64,000 bases of DNA from Metabacillus indicus LMG 22858 (GTDB taxonomy: Bacteria; Bacillota; Bacilli; Bacillales; Bacillaceae), in assembly GCF_000708755.2 (NCBI RefSeq), contig NZ_JGVU02000002.1, positions 1,240,001 through 1,304,000 on the forward strand, given 5' to 3'. Positions 34,493 through 44,316 of the stretch are shown here, piece by piece. Below the pieces are notes generated by a model. That model saw only the letters and a program-made list of their open reading frames with translations, was not told the DNA's origin and did no database searches. The position numbers and the translations under genes were made by a program. The stretch's first letter is position 1. Every line of letters begins with the position of its first letter.

Positions 34493-34715
34493 TGCGCCTA
34501 CACCCTTCCTCTTAACTCATGAAAATTATCCCAGATTAATGTTAAGAGAGTGTAAACCCCTCATTAATTTATGGAGAATTTTGTCGTATTTATAGGTATT
34601 AAGAAGGTTTCTCCACCACTTCATCTTTCTTAGAAAGGAATAAAGAAAGGCATGTCATATTTTTAGTGGACAAGCCATATAAATAATCATCGTGACGGAT
34701 TGGGAGATGATACAT

Positions 34716-35048
34716 ATGAAGCGGCTGATGGTCTTTCTTTTAACACTCTTTCTTCTCTATATTATGTACTATGACATCAGTACAGGAACGATTGCCTTTT
34801 CGCCCCCTGCCAAGGATAATGAACCTGCAGCGGCAGTTCAGACGTCGCCCTCTCCTTATACAGTAAAAGAAATTAAGCAGGGTGAAACCGTCTTAACCAT
34901 CGTTGAACAGCTCCACAGCGGACTGCCCGTTTCCATAGAACAAGTCAGGAAAGACTTTGAAAAGCTGAATCCAAATGAAAAAGCAGATGCGATCCAAGTA
35001 GGAAAAGCATATAAATTTCCACTTTATGAAAAAGAAGTTGCTTCTTAA
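34716..35048 (+). CDS. yqfZ: LysM-domain protein YqfZ-like
   Basis: 110 aa. N-terminal membrane anchor (LMVFLLTLFLLYIMYYDIS), a Pro/Ala linker, then a LysM-like module (YTVKEIKQGETVLTIVEQL ... LNPNEKADAIQVGKAYKFPLY). Likely attached to the membrane and binding peptidoglycan. The ATG after GGGAGATG is chosen over an upstream GTG. Position just before ispG as in B. subtilis. Confidence 0.85.
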   Translation: MKRLMVFLLTLFLLYIMYYDISTGTIAFSPPAKDNEPAAAVQTSPSPYTVKEIKQGETVLTIVEQLHSGLPVSIEQVRKDFEKLNPNEKADAIQVGKAYKFPLYEKEVAS

Positions 35049-35179
35049 TTCTTGTCAATATCGCGCACTCACTGTTACAATATTGTGAGGGAAAGCACAA
35101 TTTCCCCGCATTGAATGATGATCAAATAGGTACTATGAAACCATAGGACCATGATTATGAATTAAGGAGCGATTTACAC

Positions 35180-36292
35180 GTGAGTGAAATCATACATCGT
35201 ACCAAAACCCGTCCTGTTAAAGTCGGCAATCTGACCATTGGCGGAAATAATGAACTAGTCATTCAGAGTATGACAACAACGAAAACACACGATGTGGAAG
35301 CTACGGTCGCTGAAATCCTGCGTTTAGAAGAAGCAGGATGCCAAGTAGTGCGTGTTGCCTGCCCGGATGAGCGTGCAGCCGATGCTATTGCTGAAATAAA
35401 AAAACGCATCAACATTCCGCTTGTTGTAGATATTCATTTCGATTATAAACTGGCTCTAAAAGCTATTGAGGGCGGTGCAGATAAGATCCGCATCAATCCG
35501 GGAAACATCGGCCGCAGAGAAAAAGTCGAGGCTGTTGTAAAAGCAGCGAAAGAAAAAGGAATCCCGATACGCATCGGGGTTAATGCAGGTTCTCTTGAGA
35601 AACGCATCATTGAGAAATACGGCTATCCGACAGCAGACGGAATGGTCGAGAGTGCCCTGCACCATATTAAAATTCTTGAAGATCTGGATTTCCACGATAT
35701 TATTGTGTCCATGAAAGCATCTGATGTCAATCTTGCCATCGAGGCTTACGAGAAAGCCGCAAAGGCTTTTGACTATCCCCTTCATCTTGGAATTACGGAA
35801 TCAGGAACGCTGTTTGCCGGTACAGTTAAAAGCGCTGCCGGACTTGGTGCTATTTTAAACAAAGGAATCGGAAACACGCTTCGCATTTCCCTTAGCGCAG
35901 ATCCGGTTGAGGAAGTGAAGGTTGCACGCGAGCTTCTTAAATCTTTCGGCCTTGCATCAAACGCCGCGACATTAATTTCATGCCCGACATGCGGACGCAT
36001 TGAAATTGACCTGATCAGTATCGCAAATGAAGTGGAAGAATATATTTCAACCATCAAAGCCCCAATCAAAGTTGCCGTTCTGGGCTGTGCCGTAAACGGA
36101 CCTGGAGAAGCACGTGAAGCTGATATCGGCATTGCTGGAGCACGCGGTGAAGGTCTTCTTTTCCGCAAAGGACAAATTGTCCGCAAAGTGCCTGAGGAGA
36201 CAATGGTTGAGGAACTGAAAAAAGAAATCGACAAAATTGCCGAAGAGCATTATGCAAAGCAGGAAGCTGAAAAAGCTTCCGCTGAAATGTAA
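35180..36292 (+). CDS. ispG: IspG, 4-hydroxy-3-methylbut-2-enyl diphosphate synthase
   Basis: 370 aa. Penultimate step of the MEP isoprenoid pathway, with a [4Fe-4S] cluster. N-terminal TIM barrel starts [19 protein letters not shown]; the cluster cysteines are in [13 protein letters not shown] (two) and [14 protein letters not shown] (third), with the Glu of GEAREADIG as fourth ligand. GTG start after TAAGGAG. The final-step enzyme ispH lies 8 kb away in the same window. Confidence 0.97.
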   Translation: MSEIIHRTKTRPVKVGNLTIGGNNELVIQSMTTTKTHDVEATVAEILRLEEAGCQVVRVACPDERAADAIAEIKKRINIPLVVDIHFDYKLALKAIEGGADKIRINPGNIGRREKVEAVVKAAKEKGIPIRIGVNAGSLEKRIIEKYGYPTADGMVESALHHIKILEDLDFHDIIVSMKASDVNLAIEAYEKAAKAFDYPLHLGITESGTLFAGTVKSAAGLGAILNKGIGNTLRISLSADPVEEVKVARELLKSFGLASNAATLISCPTCGRIEIDLISIANEVEEYISTIKAPIKVAVLGCAVNGPGEAREADIGIAGARGEGLLFRKGQIVRKVPEETMVEELKKEIDKIAEEHYAKQEAEKASAEM

Positions 36293-36327
36293 AACAAGCC
36301 TGGCCAAATGGCCGGGCTTGTTTTTAT
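36291..36327. terminator. Terminator after ispG, shared with yqfX
   Basis: AAACAAGCC/GGCTTGTTT with inner GGCC/GGCC and AAAT loop; the T run continues TTTTTATTTA. Confidence 0.92.
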
Positions 36328-36338
36328 TTATCCTACTT

Positions 36339-36728
36339 TTAAAAGAACGGCAGGATAAAAATTCCGAGGATGAGTGATACGATACCGATGCCGATTGCCC
36401 ATCCGCCAAGAGCTTCTGCCCCTCTGCGGCGTGCAACAAAGCCTACAATGATGCCCGCTGCCCCGAGGATGACAGGGAAAACGAACAATGAGATGACTGA
36501 CAGAACAATGGCCAAATACCCCATTCTTCGTCCGTCCGTTCTGACTCCTTCTTCTTCGTCGCGGCGGTCGTAGTCTGCCTCTCTTCTCAGAGTGGCCGGA
36601 GCTGCAAGTTCGGCAGCCGTTTCTTCTCTATAGTCATCGCGGAAATCTCTGCTGTAGCCAACTTCATCATCACGGAGGTCATATTCCTTGATGTTACCGT
36701 GATAATCATAATGTTTCTCATCTGCCAT
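36339..36728 (-). CDS. yqfX: YqfX-like two-helix membrane protein
   Basis: 129 aa. The first 75 residues are hydrophilic with many Asp, Arg and Tyr (YDYHGNIKEYDLRDDEVGYSRDFRDD); two membrane helices follow (LAIVLSVISLFVFPVILGAAGIIVGFVA and GWAIGIGIVSLILGIFILPFF), separated by RRRGAEALG, in a DUF4190-like arrangement. Function unknown. Start after GGAGGG, five codons inside a longer frame. Confidence 0.83.
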   Translation of the reverse strand: MADEKHYDYHGNIKEYDLRDDEVGYSRDFRDDYREETAAELAAPATLRREADYDRRDEEEGVRTDGRRMGYLAIVLSVISLFVFPVILGAAGIIVGFVARRRGAEALGGWAIGIGIVSLILGIFILPFF

Positions 36729-36913
36729 GCGTGATCCCTCCATTCATATTGTAAGGAACATTTATAGTATGAGTTGATCGGCACGTCAGTATAACTGTTA
36801 AAGTTTACTGTGATTGTAATGGCTGATTATGATACACTAAAGAGTATAGTTCATCATTAATCAGTTATGAGATAAACTTTTATGGGAATGTTTGACAGCA
36901 AGGGAGAGAAGAC

Positions 36914-37498
36914 ATGATGCTGCGTTTAGGAATTGATATAGATGGCACAGTTACATCACCTGAAACCTTTGTGCCGTATTTGCAAAAATCATTTAATGAA
37001 TCCATTACTTTTGAAGATATGAAGGAGTACGATCTGACGAAGCTTTTAAAGATCTCAGAAGCTGAATTCTGGAAATGGATGGATGAAAAGGAACCGCTCA
37101 TTTACAAAGAAGCACCAATGGCACTGGATGCGAAACTCGTTCTTGATGAATGGAAGAATAAACATAAGCTTCTTTTCATCAGTGCAAGAAGAAGCCACTT
37201 GGAAGAAGTGACGTATGAGTGGTTTAATCGAAACGGTCTTACGTACCATCAAATCGACTTAATCGGCACACACGATAAGCTCCAAGCAGTGAAGAAAAAT
37301 AAAATTGATGTCTTTTTTGAGGACAAGCATGACAACGCATGCACCATCAGTGAGGTATTTAATATTCCTGTCATTTTATTTAATACCCCATATAATCAGG
37401 AACCTGTTCCAAAAAACGTCATCAGGGCAGATAATTGGCTTGAGGCAAGAGACTGGGTCAATTCTTATGCAGAAAACCGTTACTCCTTAACAAAATAA
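36914..37498 (+). CDS. yqfW: YqfW, HAD-family putative nucleotidase
   Basis: 194 aa. The HAD nucleophile motif is DIDGTVTSP; a Ser in LLFISARRSHLE is motif II and FFEDKHDNACTI is motif IV, as in 5'(3')-deoxyribonucleotidase-like (NT5C) proteins. Probably dephosphorylates a nucleotide. Two adjacent ATGs follow AAGGGAGAG; the first is given. Strong terminator after the stop. Confidence 0.88.
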   Translation: MMLRLGIDIDGTVTSPETFVPYLQKSFNESITFEDMKEYDLTKLLKISEAEFWKWMDEKEPLIYKEAPMALDAKLVLDEWKNKHKLLFISARRSHLEEVTYEWFNRNGLTYHQIDLIGTHDKLQAVKKNKIDVFFEDKHDNACTISEVFNIPVILFNTPYNQEPVPKNVIRADNWLEARDWVNSYAENRYSLTK

Positions 37499-37536
37499 AA
37501 AAACGCCTGCGAAAAACAAGCCGCAGGCGTTTTTTT
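37498..37536. terminator. Bidirectional terminator between yqfW and zur
   Basis: AAACGCCTGCG/CGCAGGCGTTT with A and T runs on either side. Confidence 0.93.
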
Positions 37537-37957
37537 ATGTGGTTACTTCATGGCATTCAGGGCACATTCCGTAAATTTCGAACTTGTGGCCGCTGATTTC
37601 ATATCCGGATAAGTTTTCCTTCAAATTCCCCATAGGACAAGAAGAAATTTCTTTAGTCTTTCCGCACGTCAGACAAATAAAGTGGTGATGATGGTGTTTC
37701 GTTGAGCATGAAAAGCGGAAATGCTTTTCGCCTGAGAGTTCTGTCGTTTCAAGAATGCCCATTTCCGCAAAAAGTGAAAGGTTGCGGTAAATCGTATCAA
37801 AACTCAGACCCGGATATTCCGGCTTCATTTCTTCAAGCACATCCCTCGCAGTCAAGTATTTGTTGGACTGCGAAAAAAGTTCAAGCATCTCTTCCCTCTT
37901 GCTCGTATATTTATATCCTTTTTCCTTCATTAAAAGAAGAGCTTCCTGTACATTCAT
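37535..37957 (-). CDS. zur: Zur, zinc uptake repressor (Fur family)
   Basis: 140 aa. Winged helix ([34 protein letters not shown]), then the dimerisation domain with a His run ([15 protein letters not shown]) and two structural zinc pairs, CLTC and CPEC. It is the third gene after two zinc-transporter subunits, with one base between it and the permease stop, so it probably represses its own operon when zinc is sufficient. Fur and PerR are alternatives; position (YqfV) and the permease favour Zur. Confidence 0.93.
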   Translation of the reverse strand: MNVQEALLLMKEKGYKYTSKREEMLELFSQSNKYLTARDVLEEMKPEYPGLSFDTIYRNLSLFAEMGILETTELSGEKHFRFSCSTKHHHHHFICLTCGKTKEISSCPMGNLKENLSGYEISGHKFEIYGMCPECHEVTT

Positions 37958-37958
37958 T

Positions 37959-38795
37959 TTACTGGCCCCTTTTTAATTTAGTCCATCCAATTGTAAGAAC
38001 GAGAATGAGAACGGAAAGCATAACAATCGTCCCGCCCGGAGCTAAATCGAGCTGATAGGCTAACACTAAACCAATGATAACAGATATTTCTCCGAAGAGT
38101 ACAGAAAAGAAAATGGCCTGCTTAAACCCTTTTGCAATCCGGATGCTTGCTGCCACAGGAAGCGTCATAAGCGATGAAACAAGCAGAATGCCGACAATCC
38201 GCATAGACGCTGCAATGACAAGCGCAACGGTTAAAATAAAGATAAAATGGATCCATTTTGAATGGATGCCCGATGCTGCTGCATGCTCCTCGTCAAATGA
38301 CAAAAGGAACAGTTCTTTATAAAGAGCAAAAATAACGATCAGAACAAAGGCAGCAATGGAGATGATCACCCATAAATCCGTGCGCGTTACAGCACTTACA
38401 CTTCCAAATAAATAGTTGAACAAATCTGTGTTAAATCCGTCCGCAAGTGAAATGAAGATAACACTGAGGCCTACTCCTGCCGACAGGATGATCGGAATAG
38501 CGAGCTCCTGAAAATGTTTATAAACGCCTCTGAGCTTTTCAATAAACAATGAACCCGCAACCGAAAAGCCCATTCCAAGATAAATTGGATTGAGTCCTGA
38601 CATGCCGAGGACTTTCTTTTCAAGAAGAAGACTCGCGGCGATGCCGGCGAGTGTCACATGACTTAAAGCATCTGCAATCAGCGACAGTCTCCTGACGACA
38701 ACAAATACTCCCAGAAGCGGAGCTATGAAACCAATTAATATGCCTGCAAGAAACGCATTCTGCAGGAATTCGTACGTAAATATACTGTTAATCAT
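37959..38795 (-). CDS. znuB: Zinc/manganese ABC transporter permease (ZnuB-like)
   Basis: 278 aa, about eight membrane helices, ABC-3 family. Typical segments are [32 protein letters not shown] and [22 protein letters not shown]. Lies between the ATPase gene and zur, resembling the zurAM-zurR order of Listeria. GGGGAAGG before the ATG. Substrate inferred as zinc from the adjacent repressor. Confidence 0.92.
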   Translation of the reverse strand: MINSIFTYEFLQNAFLAGILIGFIAPLLGVFVVVRRLSLIADALSHVTLAGIAASLLLEKKVLGMSGLNPIYLGMGFSVAGSLFIEKLRGVYKHFQELAIPIILSAGVGLSVIFISLADGFNTDLFNYLFGSVSAVTRTDLWVIISIAAFVLIVIFALYKELFLLSFDEEHAAASGIHSKWIHFIFILTVALVIAASMRIVGILLVSSLMTLPVAASIRIAKGFKQAIFFSVLFGEISVIIGLVLAYQLDLAPGGTIVMLSVLILVLTIGWTKLKRGQ

Positions 38796-38797
38796 TT

Positions 38798-39571
38798 TTA
38801 CCTTCCCCCATGATCGTGATGATCGTGAGTCAACACATGAACTGAATGACCGTAATAGTCAGACATATCAGAGCTCTTCAGGCTTTCAAATTCCTGTGTA
38901 TTTCCGTGGAAATGCATATGTTTATTTAAGCATGCGACATGTGTTACCTTATCTGTGATCGTTCCGACATCATGTGTAACGAGAATGAGGGTAATACCCA
39001 TGCCTTTGTTTAAACGCTGCAGCATTTCATAGAAGCTCTGAACGGTTTGAGCATCAACTCCGACTGTCGGCTCATCCAAAATGAGCAAATCCGGATCACT
39101 CACAAGCGCTCTGGCAATAAAAGTCCGCTGCTGCTGCCCGCCTGAAAGCTCTCCTATGTTCCGGTTTGTCAGTTCTTCAAGCCCGACTGCGCCAATCGCT
39201 TCTTTTACTTTTTGATGATGGGCATGGTTCAGTTTCTTAAATAACCCGAGCTTTGATGTCAGCCCGCTCGCAACCACTTCATAGACAGAAGCCGGAAACC
39301 CGGTATTAAAGCTGCTGGCTTTCTGGGAAACAAAACCGATCCGATGCCAATCTTTAAATTTGCGGATGTCCTGGCCGAAAAGCTTTATATTCCCGTGATC
39401 CGGCTTTAATAGCCCAAGCATGCATTTAAGCAGCGTTGTTTTTCCGGATCCGTTTGGGCCGACAAGACCGAGAAAGTCTCCCTCTCTCACGGTAAAATGA
39501 ATATCCTCGAGCACCGCGGTGCGTTCATATGTGAAAGTCAGACTTTGAACATCAATAATAGGCTGATTCAT
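38798..39571 (-). CDS. znuC: Zinc/manganese ABC transporter ATPase (ZnuC-like)
   Basis: 257 aa. Walker A GPNGSGKTTLLKC, signature [16 protein letters not shown], Walker B LLILDEPTVGVD and switch His VTHDVG. The C-terminus is rich in His (VHVLTHDHHDHGG), which may sense or hold metal. Start is the ATG after GGAAGTGA; an in-frame TTG five codons upstream is rejected. No solute-binding gene (znuA) is in the window. Confidence 0.93.
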   Translation of the reverse strand: MNQPIIDVQSLTFTYERTAVLEDIHFTVREGDFLGLVGPNGSGKTTLLKCMLGLLKPDHGNIKLFGQDIRKFKDWHRIGFVSQKASSFNTGFPASVYEVVASGLTSKLGLFKKLNHAHHQKVKEAIGAVGLEELTNRNIGELSGGQQQRTFIARALVSDPDLLILDEPTVGVDAQTVQSFYEMLQRLNKGMGITLILVTHDVGTITDKVTHVACLNKHMHFHGNTQEFESLKSSDMSDYYGHSVHVLTHDHHDHGGR

Positions 39572-39615
39572 TACATTCACTTCCAAGTTTCAGAATGGTT
39601 CCGATTTATTTTCGT

Positions 39616-39646
39616 AAAAAAAGATCAGAAGCCATGTCTGATCTTT
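39616..39646 (-). terminator. Terminator after yqfU
   Basis: AAAGATCAGA/TCTGATCTTT with a seven-base loop and a T run on the minus strand. Only about 45 bases separate it from the znuC start, so the zinc operon promoter must be very compact. Confidence 0.88.
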
Positions 39647-39694
39647 AACATAGAGATTATACAAGATTACCCGTAAAAGAGCAAGAATTTCTGC

Positions 39695-40576
39695 TTAGTG
39701 AATCGCAGATTTAAAATTGGTACCCTTTGTTTCCTGGGTGTTCATGATGGTGATAAAGGCGTTTGTGTCAATCTCATGCACGATGGATTTAAGCTTAGTC
39801 ACCTCTAGCCTTGTCACAACCACATAAATGACTTCTTTTTCATCATCAGTATAGCCGCCTTTTCCTTTCAGCTTTGTTGTACCCCTTCCAAGGCGCTGAA
39901 GGATGGCATCAGAAACATCTTCATAATAATCGGATATGATGATGACCGCTTTAGTTTCATCTAGTCCCTGAATGACTGTGTCGATTGTTTTAAACGCAAT
40001 ATAGTAGGCCATGACTGAATACATCGCCTGTTCCGGCCCGAAGACGAACGCCGCCCATGTAAAAATGAAAATGTTGATAAACATAACGAATTCGCCTACA
40101 GAAAACGGAAGCTTCTTAGTCAGAAGAATCCCGAGGATCTCCGTTCCGTCCATCGAACCGCCATTTCGGATGACGAGCCCGACACCCGCTCCAAGCATCA
40201 ATCCGCCAAACACTGTTGCAAGCACCGGCTGGTTTGTAAAAGGTTCTACATGATGCAGCATACTTTCAATGACCGCGAGAAACACAATGCCGAATATAGA
40301 CGAGATCATAAATGTTTTGCCTATTTGTTTGTAGCCGTAGTACATAAACGGCAGATTCAGAACGACCACAAGTGTCCCGAAATTAATAAACGGGAGGCTG
40401 TCAGGGGTTATGTAGTCCAAGATCAGCGAAATTCCGATAATTCCTCCGTCAATGATCTGATTGGGAATTAAAAACAGTTCAATCGAGGCTGCTGCAAGGG
40501 CAGCTCCGATCACAATCAGGATCATCCTTCTGGCAAACCGTCCCGCACTTTCTTTTTTATGCTGTTTTTTTGCCAC
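39695..40576 (-). CDS. yqfU: YitT-family membrane protein YqfU (DUF2179)
   Basis: 293 aa. Five membrane helices in the first 210 residues ([44 protein letters not shown]) and a cytosolic C-terminal DUF2179 domain ([29 protein letters not shown]). Function unknown. GTG start after AAAGGAG. Confidence 0.9.
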   Translation of the reverse strand: MAKKQHKKESAGRFARRMILIVIGAALAAASIELFLIPNQIIDGGIIGISLILDYITPDSLPFINFGTLVVVLNLPFMYYGYKQIGKTFMISSIFGIVFLAVIESMLHHVEPFTNQPVLATVFGGLMLGAGVGLVIRNGGSMDGTEILGILLTKKLPFSVGEFVMFINIFIFTWAAFVFGPEQAMYSVMAYYIAFKTIDTVIQGLDETKAVIIISDYYEDVSDAILQRLGRGTTKLKGKGGYTDDEKEVIYVVVTRLEVTKLKSIVHEIDTNAFITIMNTQETKGTNFKSAIH

Positions 40577-40702
40577 AATAAAACTCCTTTCTTAAAGAAT
40601 TCCTGTTCCGAATATGTGTAAAAAATTTGCCTTTCTTCTTTCCTGAATAGGCACTTTTTAAAAAACTCCGCCATACATTGAACTGTAGAGGAGGTTATGT
40701 AC

Positions 40703-40957
40703 GTGATTTTATTTCAAAAGATTGTCAACCAGAAACTGAATACCCTTGATACAGACGGCCTGCTTCAGCTTGCCAAGCAGAATAACCTTTCCATCAGCAG
40801 ACCCCAGGCACAGGAAATTGTGAAAATCATCAGAGGGAAAAACATCAATATTTTTAACGATGCAGAACGAATCGATCTTTTAAAACGGGTGGCTGCCATT
40901 ACTTCGCCTGCGACAGCCCAGAAGGTCAATCAGCTCCTGCAGCAGTTTATTGGGTAA
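40703..40957 (+). CDS. yqfT: YqfT, DUF2624 small protein
   Basis: 84 aa, helical, of unknown function: FQKIVNQKLNTLDTDGLLQLAKQ, then SRPQAQEIVKIIRGKNINIF and a Gln-rich tail. GGAGG lies 8 bases before this GTG; the ATG two codons earlier is only 2 bases from the site. Terminator follows. Confidence 0.84.
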   Translation: MILFQKIVNQKLNTLDTDGLLQLAKQNNLSISRPQAQEIVKIIRGKNINIFNDAERIDLLKRVAAITSPATAQKVNQLLQQFIG

Positions 40958-40988
40958 AAGCTGCCGGTTTCCCGGCAGCTTTTTTTTT
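40956..40988. terminator. Terminator between yqfT and nfo
   Basis: AAAAGCTGCCGG/CCGGCAGCTTTT with a TTT loop and long T run; convergent genes share it. Confidence 0.93.
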
Positions 40989-40991
40989 GTT

Positions 40992-41888
40992 TTATTCCTG
41001 ATTGCGTATTAAATCAAGCAAATCCGGGTTATATTCCTGATTGCGGAGCATCTCAATTTCAAAGCGGTACGGAGGCTTCTTGTCTTTTTTATCTTCTCCT
41101 ACATATGGCGTTTCAAGGATTTTCGGAACATCCGAGAGTTCAGGATGATGAACAATCCGGTTCAGTGCTTCAAAGCCGATGTGACCGAAGCCGATGTTTT
41201 CATGGCGGTCTTTTCTGGCTCCTACCGGGTTTTTGCTGTCATTGATGTGAAGAACTTTCAGTCTGTCGAGTCCGATAATGGAATCAAATTCCTTCAAGAC
41301 GCCGTCAAAGTCATTGATCAAATCGTAGCCGGCATCATGAGTATGACACGTATCAAAACAGACGGATAAATGTTCATTATGAGTCACTCCGTCAATGATC
41401 TGTGCAAGCTCATCAAACGACCTGCCGCACTCAGACCCTTTTCCGGCCATAGTCTCAAGGGCGATCTGAACATTTTCTTCTTTCACAAGCACTTCGTTCA
41501 GGCCTTCAATAATCTTTTTAATGCCTATATCGGCTCCCGCACCTACGTGCGCACCCGGATGCAGCACAATCTGTTTTGCGCCGAGTGCGTGGGAACGGTC
41601 TATTTCCGAGCGCAGAAACTGCACACCGAGCTCAAACGTTGCCGGATTTGTCGTGTTGCCGATATTGATGATGTACGGTGCATGCACGACAATATCCGAA
41701 ATGCCGTGCTCCTTCATGTGTGCAAGACCGGCCGCAATGTTCAGGTCTTCTATCTTTTTTCTTCTTGTATTCTGGGGTGCTCCTGTATAGATCATAAACG
41801 TATTTGCACCGTAAGAAGCCGCTTCCTCACTTGCCGCAAGGAGCATTTTTTTTCCGCTCATTGATACATGTGATCCAATTTTAAGCAT
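40992..41888 (-). CDS. nfo: Endonuclease IV
   Basis: 298 aa AP endonuclease for base-excision repair, TIM barrel with three zinc ions. Metal-ligand segments: [39 protein letters not shown] and [27 protein letters not shown], quoted in pieces. In B. subtilis Nfo protects spore DNA. GGGGGATAAGG before the ATG. It lies 11 bases after cshB, so it is likely co-transcribed. Confidence 0.97.
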   Translation of the reverse strand: MLKIGSHVSMSGKKMLLAASEEAASYGANTFMIYTGAPQNTRRKKIEDLNIAAGLAHMKEHGISDIVVHAPYIINIGNTTNPATFELGVQFLRSEIDRSHALGAKQIVLHPGAHVGAGADIGIKKIIEGLNEVLVKEENVQIALETMAGKGSECGRSFDELAQIIDGVTHNEHLSVCFDTCHTHDAGYDLINDFDGVLKEFDSIIGLDRLKVLHINDSKNPVGARKDRHENIGFGHIGFEALNRIVHHPELSDVPKILETPYVGEDKKDKKPPYRFEIEMLRNQEYNPDLLDLIRNQE

Positions 41889-41899
41889 GCCTTATCCCC

Positions 41900-43216
41900 C
41901 TACTTGCGCTTTTTGTTCAATCTTCTTTGGCGTTTTTTAATTTCATCCATTTCACGGGACATTTTCTTTTTGTAGCCCGGTTTGACGCCCTTAGGCTTTC
42001 TCACCATGCTTTTCGCCATCTGTTCGGTTCCGTCTGACGGCTTAGCCCGTTTTTGTCTGCGTTTGCGGTCGTCAATCGTTTTCCACTCGCCGTTTGCAAG
42101 GTCCATGTTTTCAAACTGGATGCCAAGCTTTTCAAGCAAGTTCAGAGCATGCTCATTTTCAGGCTCATAAATGGTTGCCGCAATGCCTGAATAATCAGCT
42201 CGTCCTGTACGGCCGACGCGGTGGATGTAAAAATCAAGATCGCTTGGCAGTTCAAAATTGATGACGTGGCTGACTCCGTCGATATCAATTCCGCGTGAGG
42301 CAAGGTCTGTTGCAACAACGTACTGATACTCCAGGTCATTAATCTGTTTCATCATTTTTTTGCGGTCTCTCGGCGTCAGATCCCCGTGGATTCTGCCGAC
42401 TCTCAGTCCTTTTGCAATCAGTCCGTCTGCAACCTCATCCGCTTTCTTTTTCGTGTTTGTAAACACGATGGCAAGAAACGGATTATAGCTTTTCAGCATT
42501 TCATAGAGCAGACTTGTTTTATTGCGGTGACGCAGGGGCACAAGGACATGTTTGATTTTCTTCGCCGCTGCCTGTTTAGGTGCAACATGGGTGAATTTCG
42601 GGTTTTCCATGTATTTTTTTAAGAATGGCTTTAGTTTCTCAGGAATCGTTGCCGAGAATACAAGCATTTGAAGCTTTGCAGGCATAGCTGCACCGATTTT
42701 GTCCACATCTTCAATAAAGCCCATATCAAGCATAAGATCAGCTTCATCGACAACAAGCGCTTTTGCATGATGAACATGCAAGGCGTTTGCTGCAACAAGG
42801 TCTTTAATACGCCCAGGCGTGCCAATGACGATTTGAGGCTGAGTTTTCAGTTTATCAATCATTCTTTGCTTATCGGTTCCGCCGATAAAGCATTTCGCTG
42901 TAATTGTTTCGTTTTCAGGAGCAAATTTAATAATGTGAAGAGCATCCTGGTAGATTTGATTTGCAAGTTCTCTTGTAGGTGCGGTAATGACGACCTGCAC
43001 ACTTTCGTCTGCGGCATCGATTCTTTGAATAAGCGGCAGCAGATACGCATGGGTTTTTCCCGTTCCTGTCTGTGACTGCCCGATTGCCGTTTCCCCTTTC
43101 AGAAGGGAAGGAAATAAGCGTTCCTGTATTTCAGTTGGTTCATAAAAACCCAGCGCTTTAACAGCATCTATAATAAAAGGCTTAAATGGAAACTGAGTGA
43201 ACTTTGTCTGTTCCAT
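41900..43216 (-). CDS. cshB: DEAD-box RNA helicase CshB
   Basis: 438 aa, the length of B. subtilis CshB. Q motif FKPFIIDAVKALGFYEPTEIQ, motif I SQTGTGKTHAYLL, PTRELA, motif II VDEADLML, SAT (VFSATIP), ARGID-type DLASRGIDIDG and HRVGRTGR. A basic C-terminal tail (KRAKPSDG ... KKRQRRLNKKRK) binds RNA. Linked to cold adaptation and mRNA decay. Start at the ATG 9 bases after AAGGAG; two earlier ATGs are too close. Confidence 0.96.
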   Translation of the reverse strand: MEQTKFTQFPFKPFIIDAVKALGFYEPTEIQERLFPSLLKGETAIGQSQTGTGKTHAYLLPLIQRIDAADESVQVVITAPTRELANQIYQDALHIIKFAPENETITAKCFIGGTDKQRMIDKLKTQPQIVIGTPGRIKDLVAANALHVHHAKALVVDEADLMLDMGFIEDVDKIGAAMPAKLQMLVFSATIPEKLKPFLKKYMENPKFTHVAPKQAAAKKIKHVLVPLRHRNKTSLLYEMLKSYNPFLAIVFTNTKKKADEVADGLIAKGLRVGRIHGDLTPRDRKKMMKQINDLEYQYVVATDLASRGIDIDGVSHVINFELPSDLDFYIHRVGRTGRADYSGIAATIYEPENEHALNLLEKLGIQFENMDLANGEWKTIDDRKRRQKRAKPSDGTEQMAKSMVRKPKGVKPGYKKKMSREMDEIKKRQRRLNKKRK

Positions 43217-43459
43217 GTTCATCATCTCCTTGATGAAAAATTAAAGTAAGACGGTTTTAGCCATACGAAGGTGAGATCTTCTTTCAAACAAAAACACTGC
43301 ACGCATCCGGAGACACGCCTGTCCATCAAAACATTATATACGATATCCGGCAAAAAAACCAATTTGCTTTTTGGCCTATTCTCATAAATCTGCTGACCAT
43401 CCGCAGGTACCCTGCATATTGTGTAGGTAGGATAGACGTTAGTTTAAAGGAGGGTCATC

Positions 43460-44191
43460 ATGTTTCAGCAAAGACCAATGCCCCAAATGCCTTCAAGAGG
43501 TATGCAGCCCCAGAGAATGCAAATGGGCGCACAGCGGTTTTCGGGGCAGCCTATTGGATATCAGCAAGCAAGAGGATTAGGCTCATCCAGGTTTCAGCCT
43601 TTCGGACCGCAGATGGGATCATTTGGACCGCAGTTTGGCGGACCGGGTTTTGGAGGTCCTGGTTTTGGAGGTGCCGGGTTTGGCGGACCGGGATTCGGGG
43701 GACAGGGATTCGGAGGAGCAGGATTTGGCGCACAGCAATTCGGACAGCAGGCAATCGGAAAAAGCGGAGGGCTAAAAGGTCTTTTATCGAGATTTTTGCC
43801 GGGCGGCGGAGGCCAGGGACTTACAGGTGCGGCGAATGCAGCGCAGGGCCTTCAGGGACTCACAAATCCAGCCAATCTTTCAGGCATGCTTGGAAACGTT
43901 CAGAAAGTGCTGGGCATGGCACAGCAGGTCACTCCAATGGTTCAGCAGTACGGGCCTTTGGTACGAAACCTTCCGGCTATGATTAAAATTTACAGCGAAC
44001 TTAAAGGCGGAGGCTCAAGCGACGACGGCGAAAGCACAGAAACAGCTGAAACTCAGCCTGCCGCAATCCAGACTGAGGCCGTTTCAACCGAAACATCAGA
44101 GCAAGAAACTTCAGCTGAAGTAAAACAGGCTGCAGTGAAAGAAAAAACACCTGCAGTCAAAGGCGCTTCTGCTCCAAAGCTGTATATCTGA
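43460..44191 (+). CDS. yqfQ: YqfQ/VrrA-like glycine-rich protein
   Basis: 243 aa. An N-terminal Gln/Met/Pro-rich part ([20 protein letters not shown]) is followed by a run of [10 protein letters not shown] and GFGGQ pentapeptides (43629-43740; 15-bp DNA unit), a helical centre, and a Glu/Thr/Ala-rich tail. VrrA of B. anthracis, its relative, is known for a length-variable repeat. YqfQ is regarded as a spore-associated protein; this role is from knowledge, not sequence. AAAGGAGGG before the ATG. Confidence 0.85.
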   Translation: MFQQRPMPQMPSRGMQPQRMQMGAQRFSGQPIGYQQARGLGSSRFQPFGPQMGSFGPQFGGPGFGGPGFGGAGFGGPGFGGQGFGGAGFGAQQFGQQAIGKSGGLKGLLSRFLPGGGGQGLTGAANAAQGLQGLTNPANLSGMLGNVQKVLGMAQQVTPMVQQYGPLVRNLPAMIKIYSELKGGGSSDDGESTETAETQPAAIQTEAVSTETSEQETSAEVKQAAVKEKTPAVKGASAPKLYI

Positions 44192-44243
44192 TATTCTTCT
44201 TTGAATTATTCCCCAGTCTCAGCTATAATAATGAAGAGATTAC

Positions 44244-44276
44244 AAGAGCCAAGAGCCTGATTCTTTGGCTTTTTTC
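44244..44276 (+). terminator. Terminator of yqfQ
   Basis: AGCCAAGA pairs with TCTTTGGCT, followed by TTTTTTCTC; 41 bases before the ispH start. Confidence 0.82.
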
Positions 44277-44316
44277 TCTTTTCTGTAAAGTACTTCTCTT
44301 TAGGGGGCTCTTTTTA

